DNA from: Nonomuraea sp. NBC_00507
GTDB lineage: Bacteria; Actinomycetota; Actinomycetes; Streptosporangiales; Streptosporangiaceae
NCBI RefSeq assembly: GCF_036013525.1
Contig: NZ_CP107853.1
Coordinates: forward strand, 12,338,001 to 12,402,000
Direction of reading: 5' to 3'
Length of the DNA stretch: 64,000 nucleotides
The notes below the pieces were generated by a model. It was given only the letters and a program-made list of their open reading frames with translations. It did no database searches and was not told where the DNA came from. Positions 51,678 through 60,044 of the stretch are shown here, in pieces (positions within the stretch are counted from its first letter, which is position 1; each line of letters starts with the position of its first letter). The position numbers and the translations under genes are program-made.

Positions 51678-52991
51678 TCAGTCGCCGGTGCTCTCCACCC
51701 GCGCGGCCAGCTTGCGGTGCTCCGGCGAGCGCAGCACGCCCGCCGCCTCCTCGGCCGACGCCGTGGGCGCCTCGGTCAGCAAGCCCCTGGCCTGCTTGAG
51801 CGTGAGCAACCGGGTCACCGACTGGTCGAGGCGCTCCTTGCTGATCCGCCCTGACTTCACCGCCGCCAGCACCGCCTGGTAGGCCTTGGGCAGGTCGTTC
51901 GGCATGAGCAGCAGGTCAGCGCCGGCCAGCACGGCGCGGACCGCGATCTCGCCGTCGTTGTATTTCTGCCGCACACCGGCCATGTTGAGCGCGTCCGTGG
52001 AGATCACGCCCTTGAAGCCGAGCTTCTCCCGAAGCAGGCCGGTCAGGATGGGTTTGGACAACGTGGCCGGGTCGCCCGACGGGTCGAGCTTGGGGAAGAC
52101 GATGTGGGCGCTCATCACGGCGTCCACCCCGGCGTCGATCGCGGCCTTGAACGGGGGCGCGTCGATGCGCTCCCACTCGGCCTTCGAGTGCTTGATCACG
52201 GGCAGACCGGTGTGGCTGTCGACGGTGGTGTCGCCGTGGCCGGGGAAGTGCTTGGCGGTGGCGGCCACCTTCGCGTCGGCGAACCCCTTGACCGCCGCCT
52301 CGACCATCGTGGCCACCTGCTTCGGATCCTTGCCGAACGCCCGCGGGCCGATGACCGGGTTCTTCGGATTGACGTTCACGTCGGCGACCGGAGCGAAGTC
52401 CAGGTTGACGCCGAGCGCACGCAACTCCTGGCCGGTGGCCTCGGCCACGGCACGCGACAGCTCCGCGTCCTTGGTGGCGCCGATCTGGGACGCGCCGGGG
52501 AAGTCGGTCATGAGCGCGGACATCCGCGACACCAGGCCGTTTTCCTGATCGGTGCCGATCAGCAGCGGGACCTGCTTCGACGCCCGCTGCATGCCGTTCG
52601 TGAGGCCGACGACCTGGCCGACGCTCTTGACGTTGTGCGGGAAGAGGATCACGCCCCCAAGGTGGTATTTGGCGATCACCTTGGCGGGGGTCTGGGCGGC
52701 GTATCTCGCCTGATTCTCGCCCGAGGCCGTGTCGGCGGACGTGCCGTACAGGACCGGCATGAACAGCTGGCCGACCTTCTCCTCGGCGCTCATCTTCGAC
52801 AGAACGCGCTCGATCGGGTCCGGCTGGGCCTGCGCTTGGGGCGGGCTCTGCGTGGTGGGCGCGGGCGGTGCGGCCTTGCCCCCGATCGGGGTTGCCCCCG
52901 CCGCGCCGCCGCCATCGCCGCAGGCCGCCAGAGCGATCACCAAGAGGCTTGCCGTACCAATCCGTCGAAGCATGCCTCCAAAGGTATCCAT
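51678..52991 (-). CDS. Lipoprotein beta-N-acetylhexosaminidase, GH3 (NagZ-type)
   Basis: A lipoprotein signal (RIGTASLLVIALAACGDG, lipobox LAAC) and a Pro/Gln-rich linker precede a single-domain glycoside hydrolase family 3 barrel. The NagZ motif KHFPGHGDTTVDSH carries the His/Asp acid-base pair, and the nucleophile Asp is in GVISTDALNMAG. It removes GlcNAc from muropeptides or chito-oligosaccharides at the cell surface. The ATG at 52991 gives MDTFGGMLRRIG; an ATG at 52973 is also possible. Upstream in-frame codons run into the repeat block and are rejected. The PTS for GlcNAc lies just beyond that block. Confidence 0.88.
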   Translation of the reverse strand: MDTFGGMLRRIGTASLLVIALAACGDGGGAAGATPIGGKAAPPAPTTQSPPQAQAQPDPIERVLSKMSAEEKVGQLFMPVLYGTSADTASGENQARYAAQTPAKVIAKYHLGGVILFPHNVKSVGQVVGLTNGMQRASKQVPLLIGTDQENGLVSRMSALMTDFPGASQIGATKDAELSRAVAEATGQELRALGVNLDFAPVADVNVNPKNPVIGPRAFGKDPKQVATMVEAAVKGFADAKVAATAKHFPGHGDTTVDSHTGLPVIKHSKAEWERIDAPPFKAAIDAGVDAVMSAHIVFPKLDPSGDPATLSKPILTGLLREKLGFKGVISTDALNMAGVRQKYNDGEIAVRAVLAGADLLLMPNDLPKAYQAVLAAVKSGRISKERLDQSVTRLLTLKQARGLLTEAPTASAEEAAGVLRSPEHRKLAARVESTGD

Positions 52992-53114
52992 CCGACGACC
53001 CTGCTGGGCCGGCGCGCAAGCGAAGCGCCCCGCTACGCCCGACCAGCCCGTTTCCGCGCCCAGCGAAACACCGGGCTGGCACCACGCGGACGAACACGCC
53101 ACAGCCCCCCAACC

Positions 53115-53308
53115 GCTCACACAAGCAACTTAGGCCACAGCCACAGCTCAGGCCGACCGCTCACACGAGCAAACCAGCCACAGCCCAGCCCAATCGCTCA
53201 CATGAGCAACTAGCCACAGCCCAGCCCAGCCGCTCACACGAGCAAACCAGCCACAGCCCAACTGCTCACACGAGCAACCAGCCACAGCCCAACTGCTCAC
53301 ACGAGCAA
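53115..53308. repeat. Six copies of a GCTCACAYGAGC dyad
   Basis: The element GCTCACACGAGCAA (variants ACAA, ATGA) occurs at 53115, 53159, 53196, 53232, 53264 and 53295. Each copy is a mini-hairpin (GCTC-N4-GAGC). Spacing is 44, 37, 36, 32 and 32 bp. The intervening sequence is itself a repeated CCAGCCACAGCCCA. It lies upstream of the hexosaminidase start. Confidence 0.85.
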
Positions 53309-53390
53309 CCAGCCACAGCTCAGGCCAGCCGATCCGAGCCGAGCCGCTCGGCGAGCAGCGCGCCACAGCCCGATACGGCCAAGCCAGACC

Positions 53391-53446
53391 GGCCGGTGAG
53401 AGCAGGCCGGTGAGAGCAGGCCGGTGAGAGCAGGCCGGTGAGAGCA
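53391..53446. repeat. 14 bp tandem repeat, 4 copies
   Basis: GGCCGGTGAGAGCA is repeated four times head to tail (starts 53391, 53405, 53419, 53433). Confidence 0.9.
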
Positions 53447-53448
53447 GG

Positions 53449-53780
53449 TCAGCGACCGCGCAGGCCGACGACACCGCGCCCGCGACCACACAGACCGACC
53501 ACCGCGTCCACGACCCCCAGACCAACGACACCACGTCCGCAGACTGACGACACCACGTCCACGACAACGGGCCAGCGATCACGGCGGCGGACGACCGACA
53601 CCGGGTCGACGACACCCCGTCCACGACAACGGGCCGACGACAGCAGACCGACGGCAGCGGGCTGGCGACAGCGGGCTGGCGACAGCGCGTCCACGACAGC
53701 AGGTCGGCGACAGCGGGTCGGCGGTCACGGCGGACGGCCGACGTGCTGCCATCCCGGGCCGGAGGAAGCGTCGCGGGCCG
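53449..53780. repeat. Degenerate short-repeat block, no gene
   Basis: Diverged units based on ACGACACCACGTCC, ACGACAACGGGCC and GCGACAGCGGGCTG fill this stretch up to the end of the EI gene. The frames across it give only Arg/Thr/Pro-rich text. With the two preceding arrays, about 790 bp between 52992 and 53780 contain no credible gene. Confidence 0.7.
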
Positions 53781-55541
53781 TTACAGCCCGAGATGGGCGA
53801 GCGCGGGGAGGTGGACGCGGGCCGCGGCACGGGCGTCGGCCGGCGTCGTACGCGCCCGCGCCGCGTCGGCCGCCAGCCGGCACTGCGTGAGCGTGTGCGC
53901 GGCCAGCGCGGCGCGTACGGCGGCAAGCGCGCCGGCCCCCATCGACAACGTCGAGGCACCAAGCCCGACCAGCACGCAGGCCATGGCCGGATCGGCGGCC
54001 GACTCGCCGCAGATCCCGCACGGCTTGCCCGCCGCGGACGCGGCACGCGCGGTCATGGCCACAAGGTCGAGCAGTGCGGGCTGCCACGGATCGTGCAGCG
54101 CGCTCACGGCGCCCAGCTGGCGGTCGGCGGCGAAGGCGTACTGGGCGAGGTCGTTGGTGCCGATCGAGACGAAGTCCACAGACGCCAGCAAGTCCCTGGC
54201 CCGCAGCGCGGCCGCCGGGATCTCGATCATCACGCCGACACCTGCCAGCCCCCTGGCCCGGCACGACCGCGCGAACCACGCGGCCTCCTCGCCCGTGGCC
54301 ACCATCGGCGCCATCACCAGGAGATCCTCGGACGCCACGGCGGCGATCGCCGCCAGTTGCGCGTCCAACACCTCGGGAAATCTCCTGAGCCTCCGCAGCC
54401 CGCGCTCCCCGAGCACCGGATTCGGCTCAACCGAGGACGAGGCAGAGGACGAGGCAGAGGGCGAGGCAGAGGGCCAGGCTGAGGCAGAGGACGAGGCTGA
54501 AGCCGAGGCGGCCGAATCCGAGGCCGCAGTAGGCAGGAAGGCCAGCGGCTTGTCCGCACCCCCGTCCAGCGTCCGCACGACCACCTTCCCTCCGGGGAAC
54601 GCCTCCACAGCCGCCCGGTAGGCGCGCGTCTGTTCCTCCAGAGAAGGCGGCTCGGCCCGGTCGAGGAAGAGGAACTCGGTCCGGTAGAGCCCGATCCCCT
54701 CGGCTCCGGCGGCCACGGCGGCCTCCAGCTCGGCAGGCCCGCCGACGTTCGCGAGCAGCGGAACCGGGTGCCCATCGGCGGTCCTGCCCGGACCCCGCGA
54801 GGACGCCAGCGCCGCCTGCCTGGCCGTGGCCGCGCTGAGCGCGTCGGCGACGTCCGACTCGGCCGGTTCCACCCGTACGTCGCCGGAGGTGCCGTCGGCC
54901 ATCACCCGGACGCCGTTCGGGATGCCGGTCGCGCCCCGGCAGGCCACGACGGCAGGCACGCCCATGGCCCTGGCCAGGATCGCGGTGTGGCTGGTGGGAC
55001 CGCCTTCCTCGGTGACGAACGCCGCGATCTGCCCCTTGGCCAGCAACGCGGTGTCGGCAGGCGCGAGATCCCTGGCGACCAGCACGTACGGCTCCGCGGG
55101 CGCCCCCCGCAACCCCGGCATCGCCTGCCCGTACAGCAGCGCGATCACGCGGTCCCTGATGTCGTTCAGATCGGCGGCCCGTTCCCCCAGGTAGCCCCCG
55201 GACCCGGCCAGCACGTCCCGATATTTCGTGAATGCCTCAAAAACCGCCCTAGGTGCGGCCAAGCCCCGGTCGATGAGGGTACGCACCTTCACGACCAGAC
55301 CGGGGTCCTCGGCCATCAGCGCCTGGGCTTTGAGTATCTCCTCGGCCTCGCCGCCCGCCTGGTTGCCGCGAGCCTCCAGCTCGCCCGCGACCTGCCGGAG
55401 CGCGGCCATCGCGCGCTCCTTCTCCTGATCCGCCTCGCCGGTGTACGTGGCGCCCTTGGGGGGTTCGGGCACAGAGACGGTCAACACGTACGCGGGGCCG
55501 TGCCCGATGCCCGGGCTGACCCCCACCCCCCGGAGGTTCAC
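53781..55541 (-). CDS. ptsI: PTS enzyme I (phosphoenolpyruvate-protein phosphotransferase)
   Basis: 586 residues. The phospho-histidine is His185 in GGPTSHTAILAR. The PEP-binding barrel has EGIGLYRTEF, TLDGGADKP, SIGTNDLAQY and the active Cys in KPCGICGE. Residues about 338-371 are a pure Ala/Ser (plus Pro/Trp) insertion between LPT and NPVLGERGLR. In other EI proteins a few residues join these two conserved elements. The insertion is encoded by a GAGGCAGAGGAC-like DNA repeat. Start GTG overlaps the HPr stop (GTGA). It transfers phosphate from PEP to HPr. Confidence 0.93.
   Translation of the reverse strand: MNLRGVGVSPGIGHGPAYVLTVSVPEPPKGATYTGEADQEKERAMAALRQVAGELEARGNQAGGEAEEILKAQALMAEDPGLVVKVRTLIDRGLAAPRAVFEAFTKYRDVLAGSGGYLGERAADLNDIRDRVIALLYGQAMPGLRGAPAEPYVLVARDLAPADTALLAKGQIAAFVTEEGGPTSHTAILARAMGVPAVVACRGATGIPNGVRVMADGTSGDVRVEPAESDVADALSAATARQAALASSRGPGRTADGHPVPLLANVGGPAELEAAVAAGAEGIGLYRTEFLFLDRAEPPSLEEQTRAYRAAVEAFPGGKVVVRTLDGGADKPLAFLPTAASDSAASASASSSASAWPSASPSASSSASSSVEPNPVLGERGLRRLRRFPEVLDAQLAAIAAVASEDLLVMAPMVATGEEAAWFARSCRARGLAGVGVMIEIPAAALRARDLLASVDFVSIGTNDLAQYAFAADRQLGAVSALHDPWQPALLDLVAMTARAASAAGKPCGICGESAADPAMACVLVGLGASTLSMGAGALAAVRAALAAHTLTQCRLAADAARARTTPADARAAARVHLPALAHLGL
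54429..54530. repeat. Imperfect 12 bp repeat inside ptsI
   Basis: Runs of GAGGCAGAGGAC and close variants. In frame on the minus strand they encode the Ala/Ser stretch at residues about 338-371 of enzyme I. Confidence 0.8.
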
Positions 55542-55801
55542 GGCGTACCGGCGATCTCGGCCAGCTCGTCGAGAATCTCTTCCGAGCCCTCGCCCTCCGC
55601 ACTGATCACCACGGTCTCGCCCTGCCGGACGTCCAGCGCCATGATCGCGAGGATGCTCTTGCCGCTGACCGGGGCCTTCGCGCTGTTCATCTTCGCCACC
55701 GTGATGTCCATCGGGGCCTTCATCGCCCGTTGCACGAACGTCGCCGCGGGGCGGGCATGAAGTCCCACCTCCGCCGCCACGGTGACCTTGCGCTCACCCA
55801 T
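55538..55801 (-). CDS. ptsH: HPr phosphocarrier protein
   Basis: 87 residues. The phospho-histidine is in GLHARPAATFV. The regulatory-serine region reads GKSILAIMAL, with Ser present as in HPr of Gram-positives. The ATG at 55801 has GGAG upstream. It accepts phosphate from EI and passes it to EIIA. A dre-like site lies 18 bp before the start. Confidence 0.95.
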   Translation of the reverse strand: MGERKVTVAAEVGLHARPAATFVQRAMKAPMDITVAKMNSAKAPVSGKSILAIMALDVRQGETVVISAEGEGSEEILDELAEIAGTP

Positions 55802-55818
55802 CAACTTCTCCTTCTGTG

Positions 55819-55833
55819 CCGGTCCAGACCAGC
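55819..55833. promoter_or_regulatory. dre-like DasR site before ptsH-ptsI
   Basis: On the minus strand it reads GCTGGTCTGGACCGG, one core mismatch from the DasR consensus ACTGGTCTAGACCAGT. It is placed to repress the ptsH-ptsI transcript. Confidence 0.6.
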
Positions 55834-55885
55834 TGGACGCGCGTGGTTGCGACTGCCGTGCATATTGTGTCGAAGAACGCGAGTC

Positions 55886-56332
55886 CTATTCCCATCGGAA
55901 GAGCTCGTCTCCGACGTGCACGGCCCCCTCGGCGACCCCGGTCACGGCCTCCGACAGGGCGTCGAGCGCGACCACCGGGCAGACCGGCGAGCGGCCGCCC
56001 GCCTCGATCGTCGCCGGGTCCCACGCCACGACCGGCTGGCCCGCGCTCACCCTGTCGCCCTCCGCCGCCAGCAGCTGGAACCCCTTCCCCTTGAGCTGGA
56101 CCGTGTCGATGCCCAGATGCACCAGCACACCCTTGCCGTCGTCCCCCACGATGACGTACGCATGCGGATGCAACTTCATGATTTTTCCCGCGATGGGGGC
56201 CACGGCCTTGCCCGGCCCCCGCAGCGGATCGATCGCCGTTCCCGGCCCCACCATGCCCGCGGAGAACACCGGATCGGGCACGGCGGCCAACCCCACAGCT
56301 GCCCCCTCAACCGGGGCGAGAACAGTCGTCAT
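55886..56332 (-). CDS. crr: PTS glucose/GlcNAc-type EIIA
   Basis: 148 residues, the length of free-standing EIIA-Glc. The phospho-His is in GVLVHLGIDTV, supported by the conserved His in MKLHPHAYVIV. It receives phosphate from HPr and passes it to EIIB. Ten bases follow the EIIB gene, so the two are cotranscribed. Confidence 0.92.
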   Translation of the reverse strand: MTTVLAPVEGAAVGLAAVPDPVFSAGMVGPGTAIDPLRGPGKAVAPIAGKIMKLHPHAYVIVGDDGKGVLVHLGIDTVQLKGKGFQLLAAEGDRVSAGQPVVAWDPATIEAGGRSPVCPVVALDALSEAVTGVAEGAVHVGDELFRWE

Positions 56333-56341
56333 GGTCTCGCC

Positions 56342-56578
56342 TCAGCCGATGATGTCCTCGATGTCGCTGGCGATCGTGTCCGCCTCCGGCCCGACGACGA
56401 CCTGGACCACATTCCCCGCGGCCATCACGCCATGCGCGCCGGCCGCCTTGAGCGCGGCCTGGTCGACCTTGGACGCGTCGTGGACCTCCGTACGCAAGCG
56501 GGTGATGCAGGGCTCGATGTCGATGATGTTGTCGGCGCCGCCGAGCCCGGCGATGATCGCGTTCGCATCCGCCGCCAT
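56342..56578 (-). CDS. nagF: PTS EIIB (GlcNAc/glucose family)
   Basis: 78 residues. The phospho-Cys lies in IEPCITRLRTEV and the fold is the small EIIB of the glucose family. In streptomycetes such free-standing EIIB (NagF) serves the membrane EIIC proteins NagE. Two EIIC genes lie on the other side of dasR. Confidence 0.92.
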   Translation of the reverse strand: MAADANAIIAGLGGADNIIDIEPCITRLRTEVHDASKVDQAALKAAGAHGVMAAGNVVQVVVGPEADTIASDIEDIIG

Positions 56579-56610
56579 CCGGCCTCCCTAGCTCTTGTGA
56601 CCAGGTTAAA

Positions 56611-57645
56611 TCAGTCGGTCTGGGTGACCTTGTTCAAACCGCGCGGCGCGTCGGGGTCGATGCCGAGCCGGCGGGCGAGCGCCTCGGTGAGCAGCTGCCC
56701 AGGGACGATCAGCCCCATCGGCGCCACCCATTCGGGCAGGTCGGGGCCGTTGAGAGCGGCCGTGCCCGCTCTGGCGAGCGCGTCCCCGCCCCCGATCGTG
56801 TACGCCGCTGCCCCCGCGGCCACCACCCGCTCGGCCAGCGCGACCGTGCCGGACAGCGTCGGGCTGTTCTCGGCGGCGACCAGCAGCGCCGGGGTGTCGG
56901 CGTCGACCACGGCGATGGGACCGTGCAGCAGGTCGGCGTACGACAGGCCCATGGCGTGCAGGTAGCAGGCCTCCTTGAGCTTGAGCGCGGTTTCCAGCGC
57001 CGTCGAGAACGCCAGCCCGCGCCCGGAGACGACCACGCCCGGCTTGTCCAGCAGCCCCTCGACCACCGCTTCGACCTCACCCGGCTCGGCGATCAGCTTC
57101 TCCACCGCCTCCGGCACCCGCAGCAGCTCGGCCACGTCCACGTCGGCGCCCAGCCCCAGCGCGAGCACGGCCAGCGCGGCCAGCTGCGTCGTGTACGTCT
57201 TGGTCGCGGGGACCGCCTTCTCCTCCCCCGCCTCCGTGCACAGCGCCACGTCGGAGGCCTGCGCGAGCGGGCTGTCCGGGCCCCCGTTGGTGATGCCGAC
57301 CGTCGCGGCCCCGCAGTCCTTGGCCCAGGCCAGCGTCTCGACGATCTCCTCGGTCCGCCCCGACTGCGAGATCGCCACGGCCAGCACGCCGTCCAGGTCC
57401 AGCTTGCGCTTGTACGTGGTCGCGATCGACGGCGCGGCCAGGGCGGCCAGCCGGCCCGTGTGCGATTCGACCAGGTAGCGGCCGTAAACTGCTGCGTTGT
57501 CGGAGGTGCCCCGCGCGATGAACAGCAGCTGGCGAGTCTGCTCGCCCACCGCTCTCACCTCGTCGATCCTGGGGAGCAGGGAGTCCAGTGTGGCCCGCAG
57601 CGCGGCCGGCTGCTCGGCGATCTCGCTGCGCATCTTCGTGGTCAT
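56611..57645 (-). CDS. SIS-domain sugar-phosphate isomerase/deaminase
   Basis: 344 residues with two SIS domains. The first has IARGTSDNAAVYG and AISQSGRTEEIVETL, the second VSGRGLAFSTALETALKLKE and SYADLLHGPIAVVD. This is the isomerase half of GlmS without the amidotransferase domain, as in AgaS or a GlmS-like GlcN-6-phosphate deaminase. With the GlcNAc PTS beside it, a role in converting the imported amino-sugar phosphate is likely. It is first in the minus-strand operon and its promoter lies at the dre palindrome. No nagA or nagB is in the window. Confidence 0.85.
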   Translation of the reverse strand: MTTKMRSEIAEQPAALRATLDSLLPRIDEVRAVGEQTRQLLFIARGTSDNAAVYGRYLVESHTGRLAALAAPSIATTYKRKLDLDGVLAVAISQSGRTEEIVETLAWAKDCGAATVGITNGGPDSPLAQASDVALCTEAGEEKAVPATKTYTTQLAALAVLALGLGADVDVAELLRVPEAVEKLIAEPGEVEAVVEGLLDKPGVVVSGRGLAFSTALETALKLKEACYLHAMGLSYADLLHGPIAVVDADTPALLVAAENSPTLSGTVALAERVVAAGAAAYTIGGGDALARAGTAALNGPDLPEWVAPMGLIVPGQLLTEALARRLGIDPDAPRGLNKVTQTD

Positions 57646-57689
57646 CGTGGGCTCGTTCCCCTTCGGGCTTGACCGTCTTTCGCGTAATG

Positions 57690-57711
57690 TGGTCTAGTCC
57701 GGACTAGACCA
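57690..57711. promoter_or_regulatory. DasR operator (dre), perfect 22 bp palindrome
   Basis: TGGTCTAGTCC followed directly by its exact mirror GGACTAGACCA. Each half matches the dre half-site around TGGTCTAG. It lies between the divergent SIS and dasR genes, so it probably controls the PTS operon and dasR itself. Confidence 0.8.
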
Positions 57712-57735
57712 GTACGAACCATAGCCTATGACCAA

Positions 57736-57824
57736 CAAACAAGAAATCTGCCCATGGCCTGCCGCACTCCTGTAGTGCCTGGTGAGGGCCGTAGCGGCAG
57801 TCCATTTCGCAGATTTCTCGTTTG
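57736..57824. other. 89 bp inverted repeat in the dasR leader
   Basis: Arms of about 30 bases (57736-57765 and 57794-57824) pair at about 26 positions. Segments are CAAAC/GTTTG, AGAAATCTGC/GCAGATTTCT, ATGG/CCAT and CTGCCGC/GCGGCAG, separated by one mismatch, a small internal loop and one mismatch. A 28-base loop remains. The repeat ends 19 bp before the dasR start and includes the AT-richest stretch of the region. Confidence 0.8.
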
Positions 57825-57843
57825 ACCGACGAGAGGAGGATGC

Positions 57844-58584
57844 GTGGCGCACATCGATCCGGACAGCCCGGTGCCCAAATACTTCCAGCTTCGCGAGATC
57901 CTGCTGGACCTCATCGACAGCGACGAGCTGAGCATCGGCGCCGCCATCCCGTCCGAGCGCGAGCTGTGCCAGCGCTTCGGCCTGTCCCGCATGACCGTGC
58001 GGCAGGCCGTCGACCACCTCGTGTCCGAGGGCCGCCTGCACCGCGTGCCGGGCAAGGGCACGTTCGTGGCCCGGCCGAAGATCGAGCTGGCGCTGCAGCT
58101 GACGTCGTTCACCGACGACATGAGGGCCCGCGGAATGGTTCCCGGATCGCGCGACCTCGACAGGAGGATCGTGCGCGCCAGCGCCCACCTGGCCAAGGAG
58201 CTGGGGATCCAGCCGGGCGAGGAGGTGCACTTCATCGAGCGGCTCCGGATGGCCGACGGGGAGCCGCTGTCCATCGAGCGGGCGCACATCCCGGTCAAAC
58301 TCGCCCCCGACCTGGCCGAGCACAACCTGTCGGACAAGTCGCTGTACGAGCTGCTGGAGAGCCGCTACGGCCTGGTCATGGACGCCGGCGAGCTCACCAT
58401 CGACGGCGGCATCGCCGACCCGAGCGACGCCGATCTGTTGAAGCTGCCGCGTGGCGGTGCCGTGCTGCTGCTGCAGCGCAGGTCGTTCTCCGGCGGCGTC
58501 TGTGCGGAATTGGGCGTGTCCACCTATCGCGCCGACCGCTACCAGTTGCGCACCATTCTGGAAATGCCCGTAAGACGGGGCTGA
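57844..58584 (+). CDS. dasR: DasR-like GntR/HutC transcriptional repressor
   Basis: 246 residues. The helix-turn-helix PSERELCQRFGLSRMTVRQAVDHLVSEGRLHRVPGKGTFV and the UTRA effector domain (about 85-235: LTSFTDDMRARGMVPGSR, YELLESRYGLVMDAGELTI) match DasR, which senses GlcN-6-phosphate. A perfect dre palindrome lies 132 bp upstream. AGGAGG precedes the GTG start. The gene is flanked by the PTS operon and the two EIIC genes, the expected targets. Confidence 0.88.
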   Translation: MAHIDPDSPVPKYFQLREILLDLIDSDELSIGAAIPSERELCQRFGLSRMTVRQAVDHLVSEGRLHRVPGKGTFVARPKIELALQLTSFTDDMRARGMVPGSRDLDRRIVRASAHLAKELGIQPGEEVHFIERLRMADGEPLSIERAHIPVKLAPDLAEHNLSDKSLYELLESRYGLVMDAGELTIDGGIADPSDADLLKLPRGGAVLLLQRRSFSGGVCAELGVSTYRADRYQLRTILEMPVRRG

Positions 58585-58637
58585 GGGCCGTACGCTGCCG
58601 GGGTCGCCCCCGGATCCCACCCCCCGGAGGAACGCCG

Positions 58638-59975
58638 GTGAACGAGACCGCCGCCGCCCGGCCCTCGCCGCTCGCGCGCGTCATGACCGTGCTCCAGCGG
58701 CTGGGCCGCTCCCTGATGCTGCCCATCGCGGCCCTGCCCGCGGCCGCCCTGCTGCTGCGCTTCGGGCAGCCCGACATGCTGGGCTCCAACGGCGGCGAGC
58801 CCGGCGGGCTGGCCGACGTGGCGGGCTTCGCCTGGATGAACCAGGTCGCCGAGGTGCTGGCCGCGGCCGGCGCGGCGTTGTTCGAGAACCTGCCCCTGTT
58901 GTTCGCCGTGGGCGTCGCGATCGGCTTCGCCCGCAAGGCCGACGGCAGCACCGCGCTCGCCGCCGTGGTCGGCTACCTGGTCTTCGACCGCGTCAGCAAG
59001 GTCATGTTCTTCGGCTCCCAGATCCGGGACACCGTCTCGATCAAGGAGGTCCAGGGCCAGGGCGTCGTAGAGATCATCAACTACGGCATGCAGAACCCCA
59101 CCAAGGTGCTCGGCGGCATCGTGATAGGCCTGGTCGCCGCGTTGCTGTGGCAGCGCTTCCACCGGATCAAGCTGCCGTCGTGGCTGGCGTTCTTCGGCGG
59201 GCGCCGGTTCGTGCCGATCATCACCTCCATTGTCGCGCTGGTCATCGGCGTGCTCTTCGGCTGGCTCTGGCCGGTGATCGGCGAGTGGATCCGGCACGGG
59301 GGCGAGGCCCTGGCCGCGATCGGCCCCGTCGGCACCGGCATCTACGGTCTGATCAACCGCCTGCTCATCCCGCTCGGCCTGCACCACTTCGTCAACTCGG
59401 TCGTCTGGTACGTCGTCCCGCAGTGCGACGTGGGCGGCCGCGTGCTCGGCGGCGACTGGAACTGCTATTTCGGCGGCGCGCCGCACTCCGGCCAGTTCAT
59501 GGCCGGCTTCTTCCCGATCATGATGTTCGCCCTGCCCGCCGCCGCCCTGGCCATGTGGCGAGCGGCGCCCAAACACCGGCGCGCGAGCGTGGGCGGCATC
59601 ATGTTGTCGGCGGCGCTGGCGTCGTTCGTCACCGGCATCACCGAGCCGATCGAGTTCGCCTTCATCTTCGTGGCGCCGCTGCTGTTCGCCGTGCACGCGG
59701 TCCTGACCGGGCTGGCCATGGCGCTGACCACGCTGATCGGCGGGCAACTGGGCTTCGGGTTCTCGGCCGGGCTGCTCGACATGTTGCTGAACGCCAGCAA
59801 GTCCAACACCGAGAATCTGCCGGGCATCCTGCTGCTCGGCCTGATCTACGGCGCGGTCTACTACGTGGTGTTCACGTTCCTGATCCGCCGCCTCGACATC
59901 ATGACCCCCGGCCGGGAGCCCGAGCCCGACGTCGACTCGGGCGAGACCGGCCGGGTCGCCCCGGGCGCGACCTAG
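58638..59975 (+). CDS. nagE: PTS EIIC, N-acetylglucosamine permease (first copy)
   Basis: 445 residues from the GTG (GGAGG upstream). About ten membrane segments. EIIC signatures are ENLPLLFAVGVAIGFARKADG, GGIVIGLVAALLWQRFHRIKLP, NRLLIPLGLHHFVN and FVTGITEPIEFAF, whose Glu and His line the sugar site. No fused EIIB or EIIA, so it works with the free EIIB and EIIA nearby. Start chosen after the dasR stop; upstream frame is a shadow. Confidence 0.9.
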   Translation: MNETAAARPSPLARVMTVLQRLGRSLMLPIAALPAAALLLRFGQPDMLGSNGGEPGGLADVAGFAWMNQVAEVLAAAGAALFENLPLLFAVGVAIGFARKADGSTALAAVVGYLVFDRVSKVMFFGSQIRDTVSIKEVQGQGVVEIINYGMQNPTKVLGGIVIGLVAALLWQRFHRIKLPSWLAFFGGRRFVPIITSIVALVIGVLFGWLWPVIGEWIRHGGEALAAIGPVGTGIYGLINRLLIPLGLHHFVNSVVWYVVPQCDVGGRVLGGDWNCYFGGAPHSGQFMAGFFPIMMFALPAAALAMWRAAPKHRRASVGGIMLSAALASFVTGITEPIEFAFIFVAPLLFAVHAVLTGLAMALTTLIGGQLGFGFSAGLLDMLLNASKSNTENLPGILLLGLIYGAVYYVVFTFLIRRLDIMTPGREPEPDVDSGETGRVAPGAT

Positions 59976-60044
59976 CGCGGTTTTCTCCCCGGGTGCCCGT
60001 GGTAGGAACCCACCATTCCCCTGCGAACGGATCACCGAGCGGGG

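Noticed and set aside
53115..53308. CRISPR array
   Set aside because: Repeats are 14 bp, spacing varies from 32 to 44 bp, and the intervening sequences are themselves repeated rather than unique; no cas genes are near.
53148..53890. Open frames across the repeat block (both strands)
   Set aside because: Composed of the repeat units only, with no start signals; they run into ptsI or the lipoprotein upstream region.
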